DNA of 64,000 nt. It comes from Paralcaligenes sp. KSB-10 (GTDB lineage Bacteria > Pseudomonadota > Gammaproteobacteria > Burkholderiales > Burkholderiaceae_B). The first letter of the stretch is position 1. The number at the start of each line of letters is the position of its first letter. Below are positions 15,880 to 25,341 of this stretch, one piece after another. The position numbers and the translations under genes are program-made. The notes under the pieces are model-generated. The model saw nothing but the letters and a program-made list of their open reading frames with translations. It did not search any database and was not told the origin of the DNA. The stretch is from contig NZ_CP089848.1 in the NCBI RefSeq assembly GCF_021266465.1, forward strand, positions 1,240,001 to 1,304,000. The letters are read 5' to 3'.

Positions 15880-17736
15880 TCAATAGACCCCTACAGAATG
15901 GCGCGCCACAAAATGACCCTTGCCGACCTCCACCAGAGGCTCGACCAGCGGATCATCGCCCACACTGCGCACGGCGCTGGGAATTTCATCCACCAGTAGC
16001 GAGTGCTCCCGGTGCCGCCGCGAAGGGTCGGCAATCGGCACGGCAGCCATGAGCTTTCTGGTGTAAGGATGTTGCGGACTCTCGAAAATGGCGCTGCGCG
16101 GGCCGATTTCAACCACCTGCCCCAGATACATCACCACCACTCTATGGCTGACGCGCTCCACCACGGCCATATCGTGGGAAATGAACAGGATGGACAGGCC
16201 CAGCTCACGCTGCAGGTCCAGCAACAGATTGACGATCTGCGCCTGTATGGATACATCCAGGGCGGACACCGATTCATCGGCAATAATGATTTTCGGGTTC
16301 AAGGCCAGGGCCCGCGCGATGCAAATGCGCTGCCTTTGCCCGCCTGAGAATTCATGGGGATAGCGGTCTATCATTTCAGGACTCAGGCCGCACTTGTCCA
16401 TCAGCCAGCGCACCCGTTCGTACGCTTTGCGCCCTTTGGCCACGCCGTGGATCAGCAACGGCTCCATAATTGAATAACCGATGGTCACGCGCGGATCGAG
16501 CGATGCAAAGGGGTCCTGGAACACGAACTGGATGTTCTTGCGCAAGGCCTGCATCTGGCCCGCACTCAAAAGGCTTATATCCTGCCCCGCGAAAAGAATT
16601 TTCCCGGCACGCAGCCGCTCCAGCTGGGCCAGGGAGCGTCCGGTGGTGGTTTTGCCGCAGCCCGACTCACCCACCAGGGCCAGCGTTTCGCCCGGATATA
16701 AATCGAAACTGACCTGCTCCACGGCATGCACCCGCCGACGCACGCGGCCAAACAGGCCGCTGGCAATATCGAACCGCGTTACCAGCTTATCGACTTGCAG
16801 GAGCGGCCCTTGCTCATATTTAACCGTGGATGACAGCGGCAGCGGCTCTTCATGAGCGGACGCGGCGTCGGCACCCAGCAAAGCAAAGGGCGTGGGCTGG
16901 CCTATGCCTTTCATGGAGCCCAGTTTCGGCACCGCGGACAACAAGGCTTTGGTGTACCAGTGCTGAGGCTGATTGAATAAAGCATCGGATGAGTTTTCTT
17001 CCACCTTTTCACCACGATGCATCACCATGACCCGGTCCGCCACTTCGGCCACGACCCCCATGTCATGCGTGATGAAAATCACGCCCATATCCATGTCCTG
17101 CTGCAATTGGCGTATAAGCTGCAGGATCTGGGCCTGGATGGTGACATCCAGGGCGGTGGTGGGCTCGTCGGCAATCAGCACCTGCGGCCGGCACGACAGC
17201 GCCATGGCGATCATGATGCGCTGTCGCATGCCGCCCGACAATTGGTGAGGATAGCGGCCTTGTATCGCACGGGCATCGGGAATGCGCACGGTTTCCAGCA
17301 GGCGCAGCGTTTCCGCCTGGGCCGCGGCCGCATCCATGCCTTGATGCAGGCGCAGCGCCTCGGCAATCTGATTGCCGGTGGTAAAGCTCGGGTTCAGGGA
17401 CGTCATGGGTTCCTGAAAAATCATGGCGATGTCGGCGCCGCGTATCGTCCTCATGGCGGGCTCGCTTGCGGCCACCAGATCGAGCACGTCGCCGCTGCGG
17501 CGGCGCAACAGGATTTCGCCGTGTGTAATGCGGCCCTTGCCAAACTCGACCAGGCGCATCACCGACAAGGACGTTACCGACTTGCCGGAACCCGACTCCC
17601 CCACAATCGCCAGTGTCTCGCCCTTTTCCACGTAAAAGGACACATTGCGCACCGCCTGGACCAGGCGATCAGGGGTTTTAAAGGAAACGCTCAAGTCTTC
17701 AACCTGAACGACACGCTCTGCATTCATCATCGGCAT
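15880..17736 (-). CDS. Dual ATP-binding subunit of a peptide ABC transporter (GsiA-like)
   Basis: 618 residues with two complete ABC ATPase halves, like a fused DppD-DppF or GsiA. First half: Walker A GESGSGKS (about 50-57), signature LSGGMRQR, Walker B VLIADEPT. Second half: Walker A GESGCGKT (about 355-362), signature FSGGQRQR, Walker [13 protein letters not shown]. Energises import through the two permeases encoded directly upstream (gap of 3 bases). The glutathione importer GsiA has this fused form, which fits the neighbouring gamma-glutamyltransferases. Start at ATG 17736 is used; ATG 17727 is possible. Confidence 0.93.
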   Translation of the reverse strand: MPMMNAERVVQVEDLSVSFKTPDRLVQAVRNVSFYVEKGETLAIVGESGSGKSVTSLSVMRLVEFGKGRITHGEILLRRRSGDVLDLVAASEPAMRTIRGADIAMIFQEPMTSLNPSFTTGNQIAEALRLHQGMDAAAAQAETLRLLETVRIPDARAIQGRYPHQLSGGMRQRIMIAMALSCRPQVLIADEPTTALDVTIQAQILQLIRQLQQDMDMGVIFITHDMGVVAEVADRVMVMHRGEKVEENSSDALFNQPQHWYTKALLSAVPKLGSMKGIGQPTPFALLGADAASAHEEPLPLSSTVKYEQGPLLQVDKLVTRFDIASGLFGRVRRRVHAVEQVSFDLYPGETLALVGESGCGKTTTGRSLAQLERLRAGKILFAGQDISLLSAGQMQALRKNIQFVFQDPFASLDPRVTIGYSIMEPLLIHGVAKGRKAYERVRWLMDKCGLSPEMIDRYPHEFSGGQRQRICIARALALNPKIIIADESVSALDVSIQAQIVNLLLDLQRELGLSILFISHDMAVVERVSHRVVVMYLGQVVEIGPRSAIFESPQHPYTRKLMAAVPIADPSRRHREHSLLVDEIPSAVRSVGDDPLVEPLVEVGKGHFVARHSVGVY

Positions 17737-17739
17737 ATG

Positions 17740-18612
17740 TCAACTATCCTGACGCGGGTCCAGCGCATCGCGCAGGCCATCACCCAACAAATTGAATCCG
17801 AATACCACCAGGAAAATCGCCGAGCCCGGAAAAACCGACATCCAGGGCGCCTGGATCATGAAATTCTTTGCCGTATTCAGCATCGACCCCCAGGAGGGAT
17901 CGGGCGGCTGCAAACCCAGCCCCAGGAACGACAGGCTCGCCTCGGCAATGATTGCGCTGGCAATCAGGATGGTTGCCTGCACAATCAGCGCCGGCATGAT
18001 ATTGGGCAATATGTGGCGCAGGATGATGCGGCGGTTCGAGGCACCCAGCGAGCGCGTGCTCTGGACGTAATCCTCATTCTTGACCGACAAGACCTGGCCG
18101 CGCGCCAGGCGTATGAACAACGGTGCGGCCGACATCCCGATGGCAATCATGGCGTTGATCAGGCTGGGGCCCAGGAACGCCGCCAGTGCAATGGCAAGAA
18201 TCAGAAACGGAATCGAAAACAGGGCTTCCGTCACGCGTGAAATACAGCCGTCGATCCAGCCGCCGAAATAACCCGCCAGCAAACCGAACGGCACACCGAC
18301 CATCAGGGCGATCAGGACCGAGCACATACCCGCCATCAGGGACGCGCGCGTGCCATACACCATCCGGCTGAAAATATCGCGCCCCAGTTCATCGGTGCCG
18401 AACCAGTGTGCCGCCGACGGCGCCTTGCGGATGACCGAAAAGCTGACCTGCACCGGATCGTGGCCGGCAATGAGCGGAGCCAGTATGGCAACCAGGACAA
18501 AAAACAGGACAATGACGGCCCCAAGCACGGCCGAACGATTCCGCTTGAATTTGCCCCAGGACCGGTTCCTGCGGCGAGGAGCGGCGCCGGCATTCATGAC
18601 TTGCGCGTTCAT
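17740..18612 (-). CDS. Peptide ABC transporter permease (DppC/GsiD type)
   Basis: 290 residues with six predicted membrane helices, an N-terminal cytoplasmic stretch with RRRNRSWGKFKRN, and the permease coupling loop around EDYVQSTRSLGASNRRIILRH with the usual Gly. Start ATG 18612 overlaps the previous stop by 4 bases (ATGA), giving translational coupling; the longer frame would run into the upstream gene. Works with the DppB-type permease as a heterodimeric channel in the inner membrane. Confidence 0.94.
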   Translation of the reverse strand: MNAQVMNAGAAPRRRNRSWGKFKRNRSAVLGAVIVLFFVLVAILAPLIAGHDPVQVSFSVIRKAPSAAHWFGTDELGRDIFSRMVYGTRASLMAGMCSVLIALMVGVPFGLLAGYFGGWIDGCISRVTEALFSIPFLILAIALAAFLGPSLINAMIAIGMSAAPLFIRLARGQVLSVKNEDYVQSTRSLGASNRRIILRHILPNIMPALIVQATILIASAIIAEASLSFLGLGLQPPDPSWGSMLNTAKNFMIQAPWMSVFPGSAIFLVVFGFNLLGDGLRDALDPRQDS

Positions 18613-19553
18613 GCGTACCTCAGCCGGGGGTTGACAAGGATATACAAGATATCGGCAATCAAGGTAAGAGTAATAAAGCCTATCGCGATGCACAGCACAA
18701 TGCCTTGCACCACGGCGTAATCACGGTTGAACACGGCGTCGACCAGCAATTTTCCAAATCCCGGTATGCCGAAAATCTGCTCCGTCAGCACCGCTCCGGC
18801 CAGCAGTTCGCCAAACAGGATGGTTACCAGCGTCACGATCGGCATCAAGGCATTGCGCAAGGCATGACGCAGCACCACCACCCATTCCGAAGCGCCTTTG
18901 GCGCGCGCGGTACGTACGTAGTCGGCGCTCAGGGCCTCGAGCATGGCCGAACGCGTATGGCGCATCAGGTAGGCGCTGATAACCGTCGACAGCACGGCCG
19001 CGGGCATGAGCATGGTTTTAAGCGACAGGCCGAGATCTTCGCTTGGCGGCACAAAGCCCGAAGCGGGAAGCAGCTTCCAATGGACGGCGACGATCATGAT
19101 CAGGATGATGCCCAGCCAGAAATTGGGTATGGACATTCCGGACAAGGCAAACAGATTGGCTCCGAACTCGAGCCGCGTGCCTTTTTTTACCGCGGCCAGT
19201 ATGCCCAGGGGAATTCCTATGAGAATGGAAAAAAACATGGCCATCACCGCCAACTGGATCGTGACGGGCAGCTTTTGTTTGACCAGAACCGTGACGGGAA
19301 TATCGGTACGCAGCGACACGCCCAGGTTGCCCTGCCCAACCTGCTTGACCCAGGCCAGATACTGCACCGGCAAGGGATCGTTCAGGCGGTATTTTTCCCG
19401 CAAATAGGTCAGTACGGCCGGATCCCGCTCTTCGCCCGCCATGGCCAGCACCGGGTCGCCCGGCAGGATTTTCTGCAGACTGAAAATAAGCATCGACACC
19501 AGTATCAGCGTCGGTATCGCCACAATTATGCGGCGCAAAATAAGTTTGAACAT
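18609..19553 (-). CDS. Peptide ABC transporter permease (DppB/GsiC type)
   Basis: 314 residues, typical length, with the DppB N-terminal helix (LILRRIIVAIPTLILVSMLI), the conserved periplasmic stretch LPGDPVLAMAG...DPLPVQYLAW, and the EAA-type coupling loop DYVRTARAKGASEWVVVLRHALRNA. Sits 99 bases downstream of the second binding-protein gene and overlaps the next permease by 4 bases. Confidence 0.94.
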   Translation of the reverse strand: MFKLILRRIIVAIPTLILVSMLIFSLQKILPGDPVLAMAGEERDPAVLTYLREKYRLNDPLPVQYLAWVKQVGQGNLGVSLRTDIPVTVLVKQKLPVTIQLAVMAMFFSILIGIPLGILAAVKKGTRLEFGANLFALSGMSIPNFWLGIILIMIVAVHWKLLPASGFVPPSEDLGLSLKTMLMPAAVLSTVISAYLMRHTRSAMLEALSADYVRTARAKGASEWVVVLRHALRNALMPIVTLVTILFGELLAGAVLTEQIFGIPGFGKLLVDAVFNRDYAVVQGIVLCIAIGFITLTLIADILYILVNPRLRYA

Positions 19554-19652
19554 GCCAGGGTGCCCTGCAATGCTTGATAGATTGAAAGACAGGCCGTGTG
19601 CGTCAAAGCCGCTGCCTGGTTGCGGCCTTGACGTGCTGCGTAGGCCTGGGGC

Positions 19653-21170
19653 CTAGTTTTTGGAGAAAGACACGCCCTTCAGGCGGATCATGCCATCCGG
19701 ATACGGCGTGAAGCCTTGCACCTTCTTGCGCACGGCGAACGGCCAGGGCTGGTAATACGTATACAGGCTGGGCAGATCGTCCTGCAAAATAGTCTGGGCC
19801 TGATCGTAAATAGCCTTGCGCTTGGCTTCGTCAGGCACGGTGCGGGCTTCCTTCAGCAATTTGTCCACCTCGGGATTGCAGTATTTGCCGTCGTTCAGGG
19901 CACCGCCGCAGGTCACGAAATTGTAGATATTGCCATCCGGATCCACCCGGCCCGACCAGCCGCGCATGTCGACCTGGAAGTTGCCCTTGGAATCGTCCGC
20001 CAGCATGGCGGCATATTCGGTGGGACGCAGGCTTAGCTGGAACCCGGCCTGGGCCGCCATGGCCTGCACCATTTCGGCCGTCGAAGACGCAATCGTATTG
20101 TTGCCGAAGGTCAATTCAGCCTTGACGGTTTCCATGCCGGCTTTTTTCAGCAGCGCCTTGGCCTTGGCGATATCGGGCTTGGTGACCGGGAACTTGTCGC
20201 TGTGGTAAGGGCTGGCCAGGGGAAAGGGTTGCTGCGCCGGGATGAAAATGCCGCCCCCGATAACCTGATTGATGGCATCGCGATCGATGGTCAGCTGGAA
20301 GGCCTGCCGGACCAGCTTGTTGCTGAACGGATTGGTCTTGGCCTTGGGGCCATTGGCCACGTTGAACATGAATTGCTGGAAACCCAAGCCGGTGACGGGT
20401 GCGAACACCAGGCTTGAATCGGCCTTGACTTGCGCCACATCGGACGGATTCAGCCGCTCAAGAATATCGATGCTTCCGGAACGCAGATTCTGCAGGCGCA
20501 CGGTTGTATCGGGAATGGGCATGAACACCACTTTCTTGAAGGCAAAGTCTTTGGCGTCGTAGTACTTGTCGAATTTTTCCAGGACGATGCGGTCGTTCTG
20601 CACACGCTCCACGAATTTGTAAGGACCCGAGCAAATCGGATCGCGCCCCACCGTAGCGGCGTTATCGGCACCCTGGAAGCTTTTGGGCGACAGCATCATG
20701 CCGGCACGGTCCGACAGTTGCGCAAGCAAGGTCGCGTCGGGCTGCTTCACCGTAATGACCAGGGTGGAGGGATCAGGGGCATCGACCTGCTGGATCGAAG
20801 CCAGCTCGCCCTTGCGCTGGCTTTCCTTCATGGTTCGGTCGCGATCCAGATTGGCCTTGGCGGCCGCCGCATCGAACTTGGTGCCGTCATGGAACAAGAC
20901 ATCATTGCGCAGCTTGAACGTCAAGACCTTGTTGTCGGGACTCCAGGACCAGGACGTGGCCAATTGCGGAACAAACTGCAGCTTGGCATTGATATCGACC
21001 AGCTTATCGCACAAGGACGTAAAGACGATGCGCGACACATACGTGCGTGAACGGGCCGGATCGAGGGTATCCGGGTCCTCCTGCATGCCGATGCGCAAGG
21101 TTTGCGCAAAACTGGCCGTGGCCGCCGCGCCCAGCACCAGTCCGCCCAGCAAAACCGTGATTTTTTTCAT
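19653..21170 (-). CDS. Periplasmic peptide-binding protein of an ABC transporter (SBP family 5), second copy
   Basis: 505 residues with a signal peptide (MKKITVLLGGLVLGAAATASFA) and the family 5 mature start LRIGMQEDPDTLDPARSRTY. AGGAGA lies eight bases before ATG 21170. It follows the gamma-glutamyltransferase gene by 29 bases and precedes the permeases. Having two binding proteins for one membrane channel suggests a wider substrate range; which of the two prefers glutathione-like peptides cannot be read from sequence. Confidence 0.94.
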   Translation of the reverse strand: MKKITVLLGGLVLGAAATASFAQTLRIGMQEDPDTLDPARSRTYVSRIVFTSLCDKLVDINAKLQFVPQLATSWSWSPDNKVLTFKLRNDVLFHDGTKFDAAAAKANLDRDRTMKESQRKGELASIQQVDAPDPSTLVITVKQPDATLLAQLSDRAGMMLSPKSFQGADNAATVGRDPICSGPYKFVERVQNDRIVLEKFDKYYDAKDFAFKKVVFMPIPDTTVRLQNLRSGSIDILERLNPSDVAQVKADSSLVFAPVTGLGFQQFMFNVANGPKAKTNPFSNKLVRQAFQLTIDRDAINQVIGGGIFIPAQQPFPLASPYHSDKFPVTKPDIAKAKALLKKAGMETVKAELTFGNNTIASSTAEMVQAMAAQAGFQLSLRPTEYAAMLADDSKGNFQVDMRGWSGRVDPDGNIYNFVTCGGALNDGKYCNPEVDKLLKEARTVPDEAKRKAIYDQAQTILQDDLPSLYTYYQPWPFAVRKKVQGFTPYPDGMIRLKGVSFSKN

Positions 21171-21199
21171 ATGTTTGTCTCCTGATTGATCTTATTGTC

Positions 21200-22828
21200 T
21201 TAAAACCCGACGGCCTGACCGTCGCGCCGGCTGTCGCTGGCCGCCACATACCCCTTCTCGTTGTCGTCCTCGGACATGCGCCAGATAAACTGCCCGGCGC
21301 CGAAATCCATATAGGGATCATAAACAGACTTGAATTTATGTCCAAGAGACTTCAAGCCTTCGACCGTGCCGGCGTTCATGTTCGGCTCGATATCGAGGGT
21401 AAAGTCGCGGTTCACTTTCCAGCGCGGAGCGCAGCAGGCGGCCTGAGGCTGCTGATCGTAATCGATCATGCGCACAACGGTCTGCAAATGCCCCTGGGGC
21501 TGCATATCGCCCCCCATGACGCCGAAGCTCATGACCGGCTTGCCATCTTTGCTGAGGAATCCGGGAATAATGGTATGGAACGGCCGCTTGCCTCCTCCGA
21601 CCACATTGGGCGAGGCGGGGTCCATGGAAAATCCGACTCCGCGGTTCTGCATGCTGATCCCGGTGCCCGGCACCACGACGCCTGAGCCGAAGCCCATATA
21701 GTTCGACTGAATGAACGAAACCATCATGCCGCTTTCATCGGCGGCTGTCAGATAGATGGTGCCTCCCGCATACGGCCGGCCGGCCGCGTAGGTCCCGGCC
21801 TTGTCCAGGCGAATCAGCTTGGCCCGGCTGTCGAGGTAATTGTCGTCCAGCATCTGCAGCGGCGTGATGTCCATGGTGCGCGGTTCGGACACATAACGGT
21901 ATAAATCGGCGAAGGCCAGTTTCATCGCTTCGATCTGGACATGCTGCGACTGCACGGAATCGACCGGCATATTGCGCAGGTCGAAATGTTCGGCAATCCC
22001 CAAAGCCATCAAGGCCGCAATGCCCTGGCCATTGGGAGGGATTTCATGGAGCGTATAGCCATGATAGTTCCTGGATATGGGTTCGACCCATTCCGGCCGG
22101 TAGTTGCGCAAATCGTCGAGTGTCATGGCGCCATTGCCTGCACGGCTGAACGCGGCGATCTTCTCGGCCAGCTCGCCTTCATAAAAATCGCGCCCGCGGC
22201 TTTGGGCAATGCGCTTCAGCGTGACGGCGGCATCGGGAAAACGGAAATGCTCTCCTACTTCGGGGGCACGGCCCTCGGGCATGAATGCCTGGGCATAGCC
22301 CGGCTGGTCTTTCAGCTCTTTTGCCGCCTTGGCCCATTTTCCCGCCACGATCGGCGGAACGGCATAGCCCCGTTCGGCGATTTCGATCGCCGGCTCGAAC
22401 AAAACCTCGAAAGGCAGTTTGCCGAACTTTTCATGCAAGGCTGCCCAGCCCGCCACGACACCAGGTACGGTGGCGGAATCCCATCCGCGTATCGGCTGAT
22501 TGGCCTGGCCATTGCTGTCGACGCCATGCTTGCGCTTGAAGTACTCGACATTCCAGGCCGCCGGCGCCACGCCGGATGAATTCAGGCCATGCAGCTTTTT
22601 GCCATCCCACAAGATCGCGAAGCAATCCCCGCCGATTCCGCAGGAAACCGGCTCGACCAGTACCATCGTGGCGGCCGCGGCAATCACCGCATCAACCGCA
22701 TTGCCGCCTTTGAGCATCATGCGCAATCCCGCTTGCGCCGCCAGCGGGTGCGAGGTTGAAACCACATTGCGCGCAAACAGGGGGGCGCGAATGGAAGGGT
22801 AAGGATTGGTCCAGTTAAAGTTTTTCAT
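21200..22828 (-). CDS. Gamma-glutamyltransferase family protein (second copy, more classical)
   Basis: 542 residues. It has the classical N-terminal signature LVEPVSCGIGGDCFA (about 58-72), the self-cleavage Thr at about 357 in GGTIYL, the oxyanion loop YMGFGSGVVVPGTGISMQN, and a glycine pair in GVMGGDMQPQG. No signal peptide, so probably cytosolic like its partner. First gene of the minus-strand operon, with 93 bases separating it from a divergent LysR gene that is its likely regulator. It hydrolyses gamma-glutamyl bonds or transfers the glutamyl group; glutathione, gamma-glutamyl peptides or gamma-glutamyl amides are all possible substrates. Confidence 0.92.
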   Translation of the reverse strand: MKNFNWTNPYPSIRAPLFARNVVSTSHPLAAQAGLRMMLKGGNAVDAVIAAAATMVLVEPVSCGIGGDCFAILWDGKKLHGLNSSGVAPAAWNVEYFKRKHGVDSNGQANQPIRGWDSATVPGVVAGWAALHEKFGKLPFEVLFEPAIEIAERGYAVPPIVAGKWAKAAKELKDQPGYAQAFMPEGRAPEVGEHFRFPDAAVTLKRIAQSRGRDFYEGELAEKIAAFSRAGNGAMTLDDLRNYRPEWVEPISRNYHGYTLHEIPPNGQGIAALMALGIAEHFDLRNMPVDSVQSQHVQIEAMKLAFADLYRYVSEPRTMDITPLQMLDDNYLDSRAKLIRLDKAGTYAAGRPYAGGTIYLTAADESGMMVSFIQSNYMGFGSGVVVPGTGISMQNRGVGFSMDPASPNVVGGGKRPFHTIIPGFLSKDGKPVMSFGVMGGDMQPQGHLQTVVRMIDYDQQPQAACCAPRWKVNRDFTLDIEPNMNAGTVEGLKSLGHKFKSVYDPYMDFGAGQFIWRMSEDDNEKGYVAASDSRRDGQAVGF

Positions 22829-22921
22829 ACAAGCGCTACAGATATTTGGGGGGCTTTTAAGCTACTATCAATCAATCATTAAATCAATTTAGTTTTCATA
22901 TTTGAACTACAAGTTTTTCTT

Positions 22922-23815
22922 ATGAGTACCATACGCTTCATGCGCACGTTCCTGGCTGTGGCCCGTCATGGATCCTTTTCCGACGCCGCGGAACATGTCG
23001 CCCTGACCCAGGCGGCGGTCAGTTTGCAGATGCGTGCTCTGGAAGAAGAGTTTGGCCGCCAGTTGTTCGATCGCAGCGGCAGGTTGGCTTCGCTCAACGC
23101 AGCGGGCCAGGAAATCCTGCCCGAAATCGAGCATCTGCTTGCGCTTTACGACCGTATGCGAGTGCCCAAGCCGCCGCCGGGGCAGTTCGTCGGGAATTTG
23201 ACCATCGGCGCCATCGTCTCCTGCATGAGTATCCTGGCAAAAATCGTGTCGGAACTCAAGAGCGAGCATAAGGAGTTGGGAATACGCCTGGTCTCGGGCA
23301 AATCCAGCGAGCTGAGCCACAAAGTCCAGGCCGGCGAGATCGATGCGGCGTTCGTGGTGGGCGTCGGCAAGAAGTGGGCCGGCACCCGATGGAAAATGCT
23401 TTATCAGGAGCCTTTGCGGCTCATCACCCCGAGCACTGTCATTGGCGATGACCCCAGGGAGATCCTGAGAAGCCACCCTTTTCTGCGCTTTGACCGCACC
23501 CAGCATACCGGAGGTCAAATAGACCGGGTTTTAAAAAAAATGGGAGTCATTCCCGACGACTTTCTCGAGCTGAACGCCATCGAGCAGGTGCTGGATCTGG
23601 TCGGACACGGTGTCGGCGTTACGATCCTGCCCCTGCTTCACACCGTGAAGTGGAACAAAGCCCATAAGCTGCGGATCCTGCCCTTGCCCGAGGATCTGGG
23701 TTCAACTACCCGCGATATCGGCATGCTCGAACGCCGCGACCACCGTTTGCAGGACGCCACTGAAATGATTTTTGGGCGCTATTCGCGCAGCCTCACTTCT
23801 TTTCGGGAGCTATGA
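22922..23815 (+). CDS. LysR-family transcriptional regulator
   Basis: 297 residues: N-terminal winged helix-turn-helix (FLAVARHGSFSDAAEHVALTQAAVSLQMRALEEEFG in parts, about residues 10-45) and a periplasmic-binding-like effector domain (about 90-290). Divergent from the gamma-glutamyltransferase operon, the usual arrangement for a LysR activator of that operon, with a gamma-glutamyl compound or a product as plausible effector (inference). Its 3' end overlaps the convergent AhpD-like gene by 23 bases. Confidence 0.93.
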   Translation: MSTIRFMRTFLAVARHGSFSDAAEHVALTQAAVSLQMRALEEEFGRQLFDRSGRLASLNAAGQEILPEIEHLLALYDRMRVPKPPPGQFVGNLTIGAIVSCMSILAKIVSELKSEHKELGIRLVSGKSSELSHKVQAGEIDAAFVVGVGKKWAGTRWKMLYQEPLRLITPSTVIGDDPREILRSHPFLRFDRTQHTGGQIDRVLKKMGVIPDDFLELNAIEQVLDLVGHGVGVTILPLLHTVKWNKAHKLRILPLPEDLGSTTRDIGMLERRDHRLQDATEMIFGRYSRSLTSFREL

Positions 23816-24395
23816 AAGGTTCGGGACGGTTCATGCCGTGATATTCGCGATTCGGCATCATGTCCGTACCAATGGCAACCCGGTTCGACAGGTTGAAAAA
23901 GCCCACTGTGTCGCACAGATCGAAGATGTCTTCGGAGCCAAGCCCCACCGCACGCAACTGATTCCGATCGTCGTCGACGACGAGGTGGGGAGTCGCAGTC
24001 AGTTTCCAGGCGAAATCCAGCATGGCGCGCTGGCGCGGATCCAGTTTCGCCACCCGATAATTCATGACCATCATTTCGCCGAGTTCCGGGTCGCCGGACA
24101 ACTGGCGCACCGCCTGGCCATGAGCAACAAGGCAGTAGTAGCAGTGGTTCGCGCTCGACACCACGACCGCGACCATTTCGCGTTCAAGCTTGCTGAGCCC
24201 CGACGGCGCAAGCATGAGTTCGTTGTACATGGCCATGAAATTGCGCAGCTTGTTGGGTCGCAGGCTGTAGGCCGAAAGTACATTGGGAACCAGGCCAAGC
24301 TTGTCCATGCACTTCTGGTACACGGCCTTGATATCATCGTCCAGGGTGGCGGCGTCAGGGACCCCCAAGGCTGAAATGTGTGCGGGTTGCGGCAT
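23793..24395 (-). CDS. AhpD-like peroxidase-related protein (carboxymuconolactone decarboxylase fold)
   Basis: 200 residues. The redox site is NHCYYCLVAHG, a Cys-X2-Cys with a His four residues on, as in AhpD and the peroxidase-related subfamily, which are known or thought to reduce peroxides. A longer frame exists, but ATG 24395 with AAAGGAG seven bases upstream is clear. Last gene of the minus-strand run behind ygeA (gap 132 bases). The upstream amino-acid oxidase may produce hydrogen peroxide, which would give this protein a purpose; that link is inference. Confidence 0.88.
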   Translation of the reverse strand: MPQPAHISALGVPDAATLDDDIKAVYQKCMDKLGLVPNVLSAYSLRPNKLRNFMAMYNELMLAPSGLSKLEREMVAVVVSSANHCYYCLVAHGQAVRQLSGDPELGEMMVMNYRVAKLDPRQRAMLDFAWKLTATPHLVVDDDRNQLRAVGLGSEDIFDLCDTVGFFNLSNRVAIGTDMMPNREYHGMNRPEPFIAPEKK

Positions 24396-24527
24396 GGGAC
24401 GGGCTCCTTTTCGTGATTGGCCTGATACTTCCCGCCACTTTATCAGGGTTCGAGGCAAACGCGGCGGGGGCGCCGATAAGCGGCACCGCATCTACGCAAG
24501 CGGAATGCGGGCCAAGAGGAATATCCG

Positions 24528-25220
24528 CTACAGCAAGGCGTGAAGCGCCGCGGCTTCCGCATGGATGGCGGCGGTATCGAAAACGGGAACAGCCACATCG
24601 GCGGCTTTGATCAGCAGGCCAATCTCCGTGCACCCCAGAATAATGCCTTCGGCCCCCTGTCGGGTCAGGGTTTCGATGATCCGCAGATATTCTTTCCTGG
24701 ACGAGTCGGAAATAATGCCCAGGCAAAGTTCTTCGTAGATGATCTTGTGCACGAGGTTTCTGTCTTCCGCATCGGGAACCAGAATCTTCAAGCCATGGTG
24801 CGATTCGATGTAGCCTTTATAAAACTCCTGCTCCATCGTGAATCGCGTACCCAGCAAGCCGACTTTTCCGAGCTTGCTGTTCTTGATTGCATGCGCCGTT
24901 GCGTCGGCGATGTGCAACACCGGCAAGCCCCCTGTTTCCTGTATTCGGGAAGCAACCTTGTGCATGGTATTGGTGCAGACGACCACGAAATCCGCTCCGG
25001 CCTTTTGCAGGGCTTGCGCGCATTTTCCGAGATAATCGCCAGCGGCCGCCCAGTCGCCCTCGTGCTGAAAGGTTTCGATTTCCTGGAAATCAACGCTATA
25101 CAAAACGATTTTTGCCGAATGCAGATCGCCCAGCCGTTTCTTGATGACGGTGTTGATGATCGTGTAATAGGGAACAGTGGACTCCCAGCTCATTCCGCCC
25201 AGCAAGCCTATGGTTTTCAT
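24528..25220 (-). CDS. ygeA: Amino acid racemase, YgeA type (Asp/Glu racemase superfamily)
   Basis: 230 residues, the length of E. coli YgeA, with the same start MKTIGLLGGMSWEST. The two catalytic cysteines are at about 82 (VCTNTMH) and 197 (GCTEIGLL), and the C-terminal FDTAAIHAEAA also matches. The family interconverts L and D amino acids without a cofactor, with broad specificity known for YgeA. Beside hydantoinase-type genes and an amino-acid oxidase it could supply the D or L form needed by either enzyme. It lies 121 bases after the Bug receptor gene, across a stable hairpin. Confidence 0.92.
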   Translation of the reverse strand: MKTIGLLGGMSWESTVPYYTIINTVIKKRLGDLHSAKIVLYSVDFQEIETFQHEGDWAAAGDYLGKCAQALQKAGADFVVVCTNTMHKVASRIQETGGLPVLHIADATAHAIKNSKLGKVGLLGTRFTMEQEFYKGYIESHHGLKILVPDAEDRNLVHKIIYEELCLGIISDSSRKEYLRIIETLTRQGAEGIILGCTEIGLLIKAADVAVPVFDTAAIHAEAAALHALL

Positions 25221-25282
25221 ACTCAGTCCTTGGAAGCAGCGCTCATCGCAGCATCAGGACATTTTATAGGCCAATCAAGTGC

Positions 25283-25337
25283 GCCGCCGCCGAAGTGCCA
25301 TGCACGGCCACGCATGGCACTTCGGTGCCGCGGCGGC
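25283..25337. repeat. Strong hairpin between the Bug receptor gene and ygeA
   Basis: CCGAAGTGCCATGC (25290-25303) pairs perfectly with GCATGGCACTTCGG (25312-25325) over an eight-base loop; GCCGCCG and CGGCGGC extend it past a four-base bulge. It begins five bases after the receptor stop in the direction of transcription. No T run follows on the minus strand, so it is more likely an mRNA-stabilising or dampening structure than a terminator. Confidence 0.7.
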
Positions 25338-25341
25338 CTCG

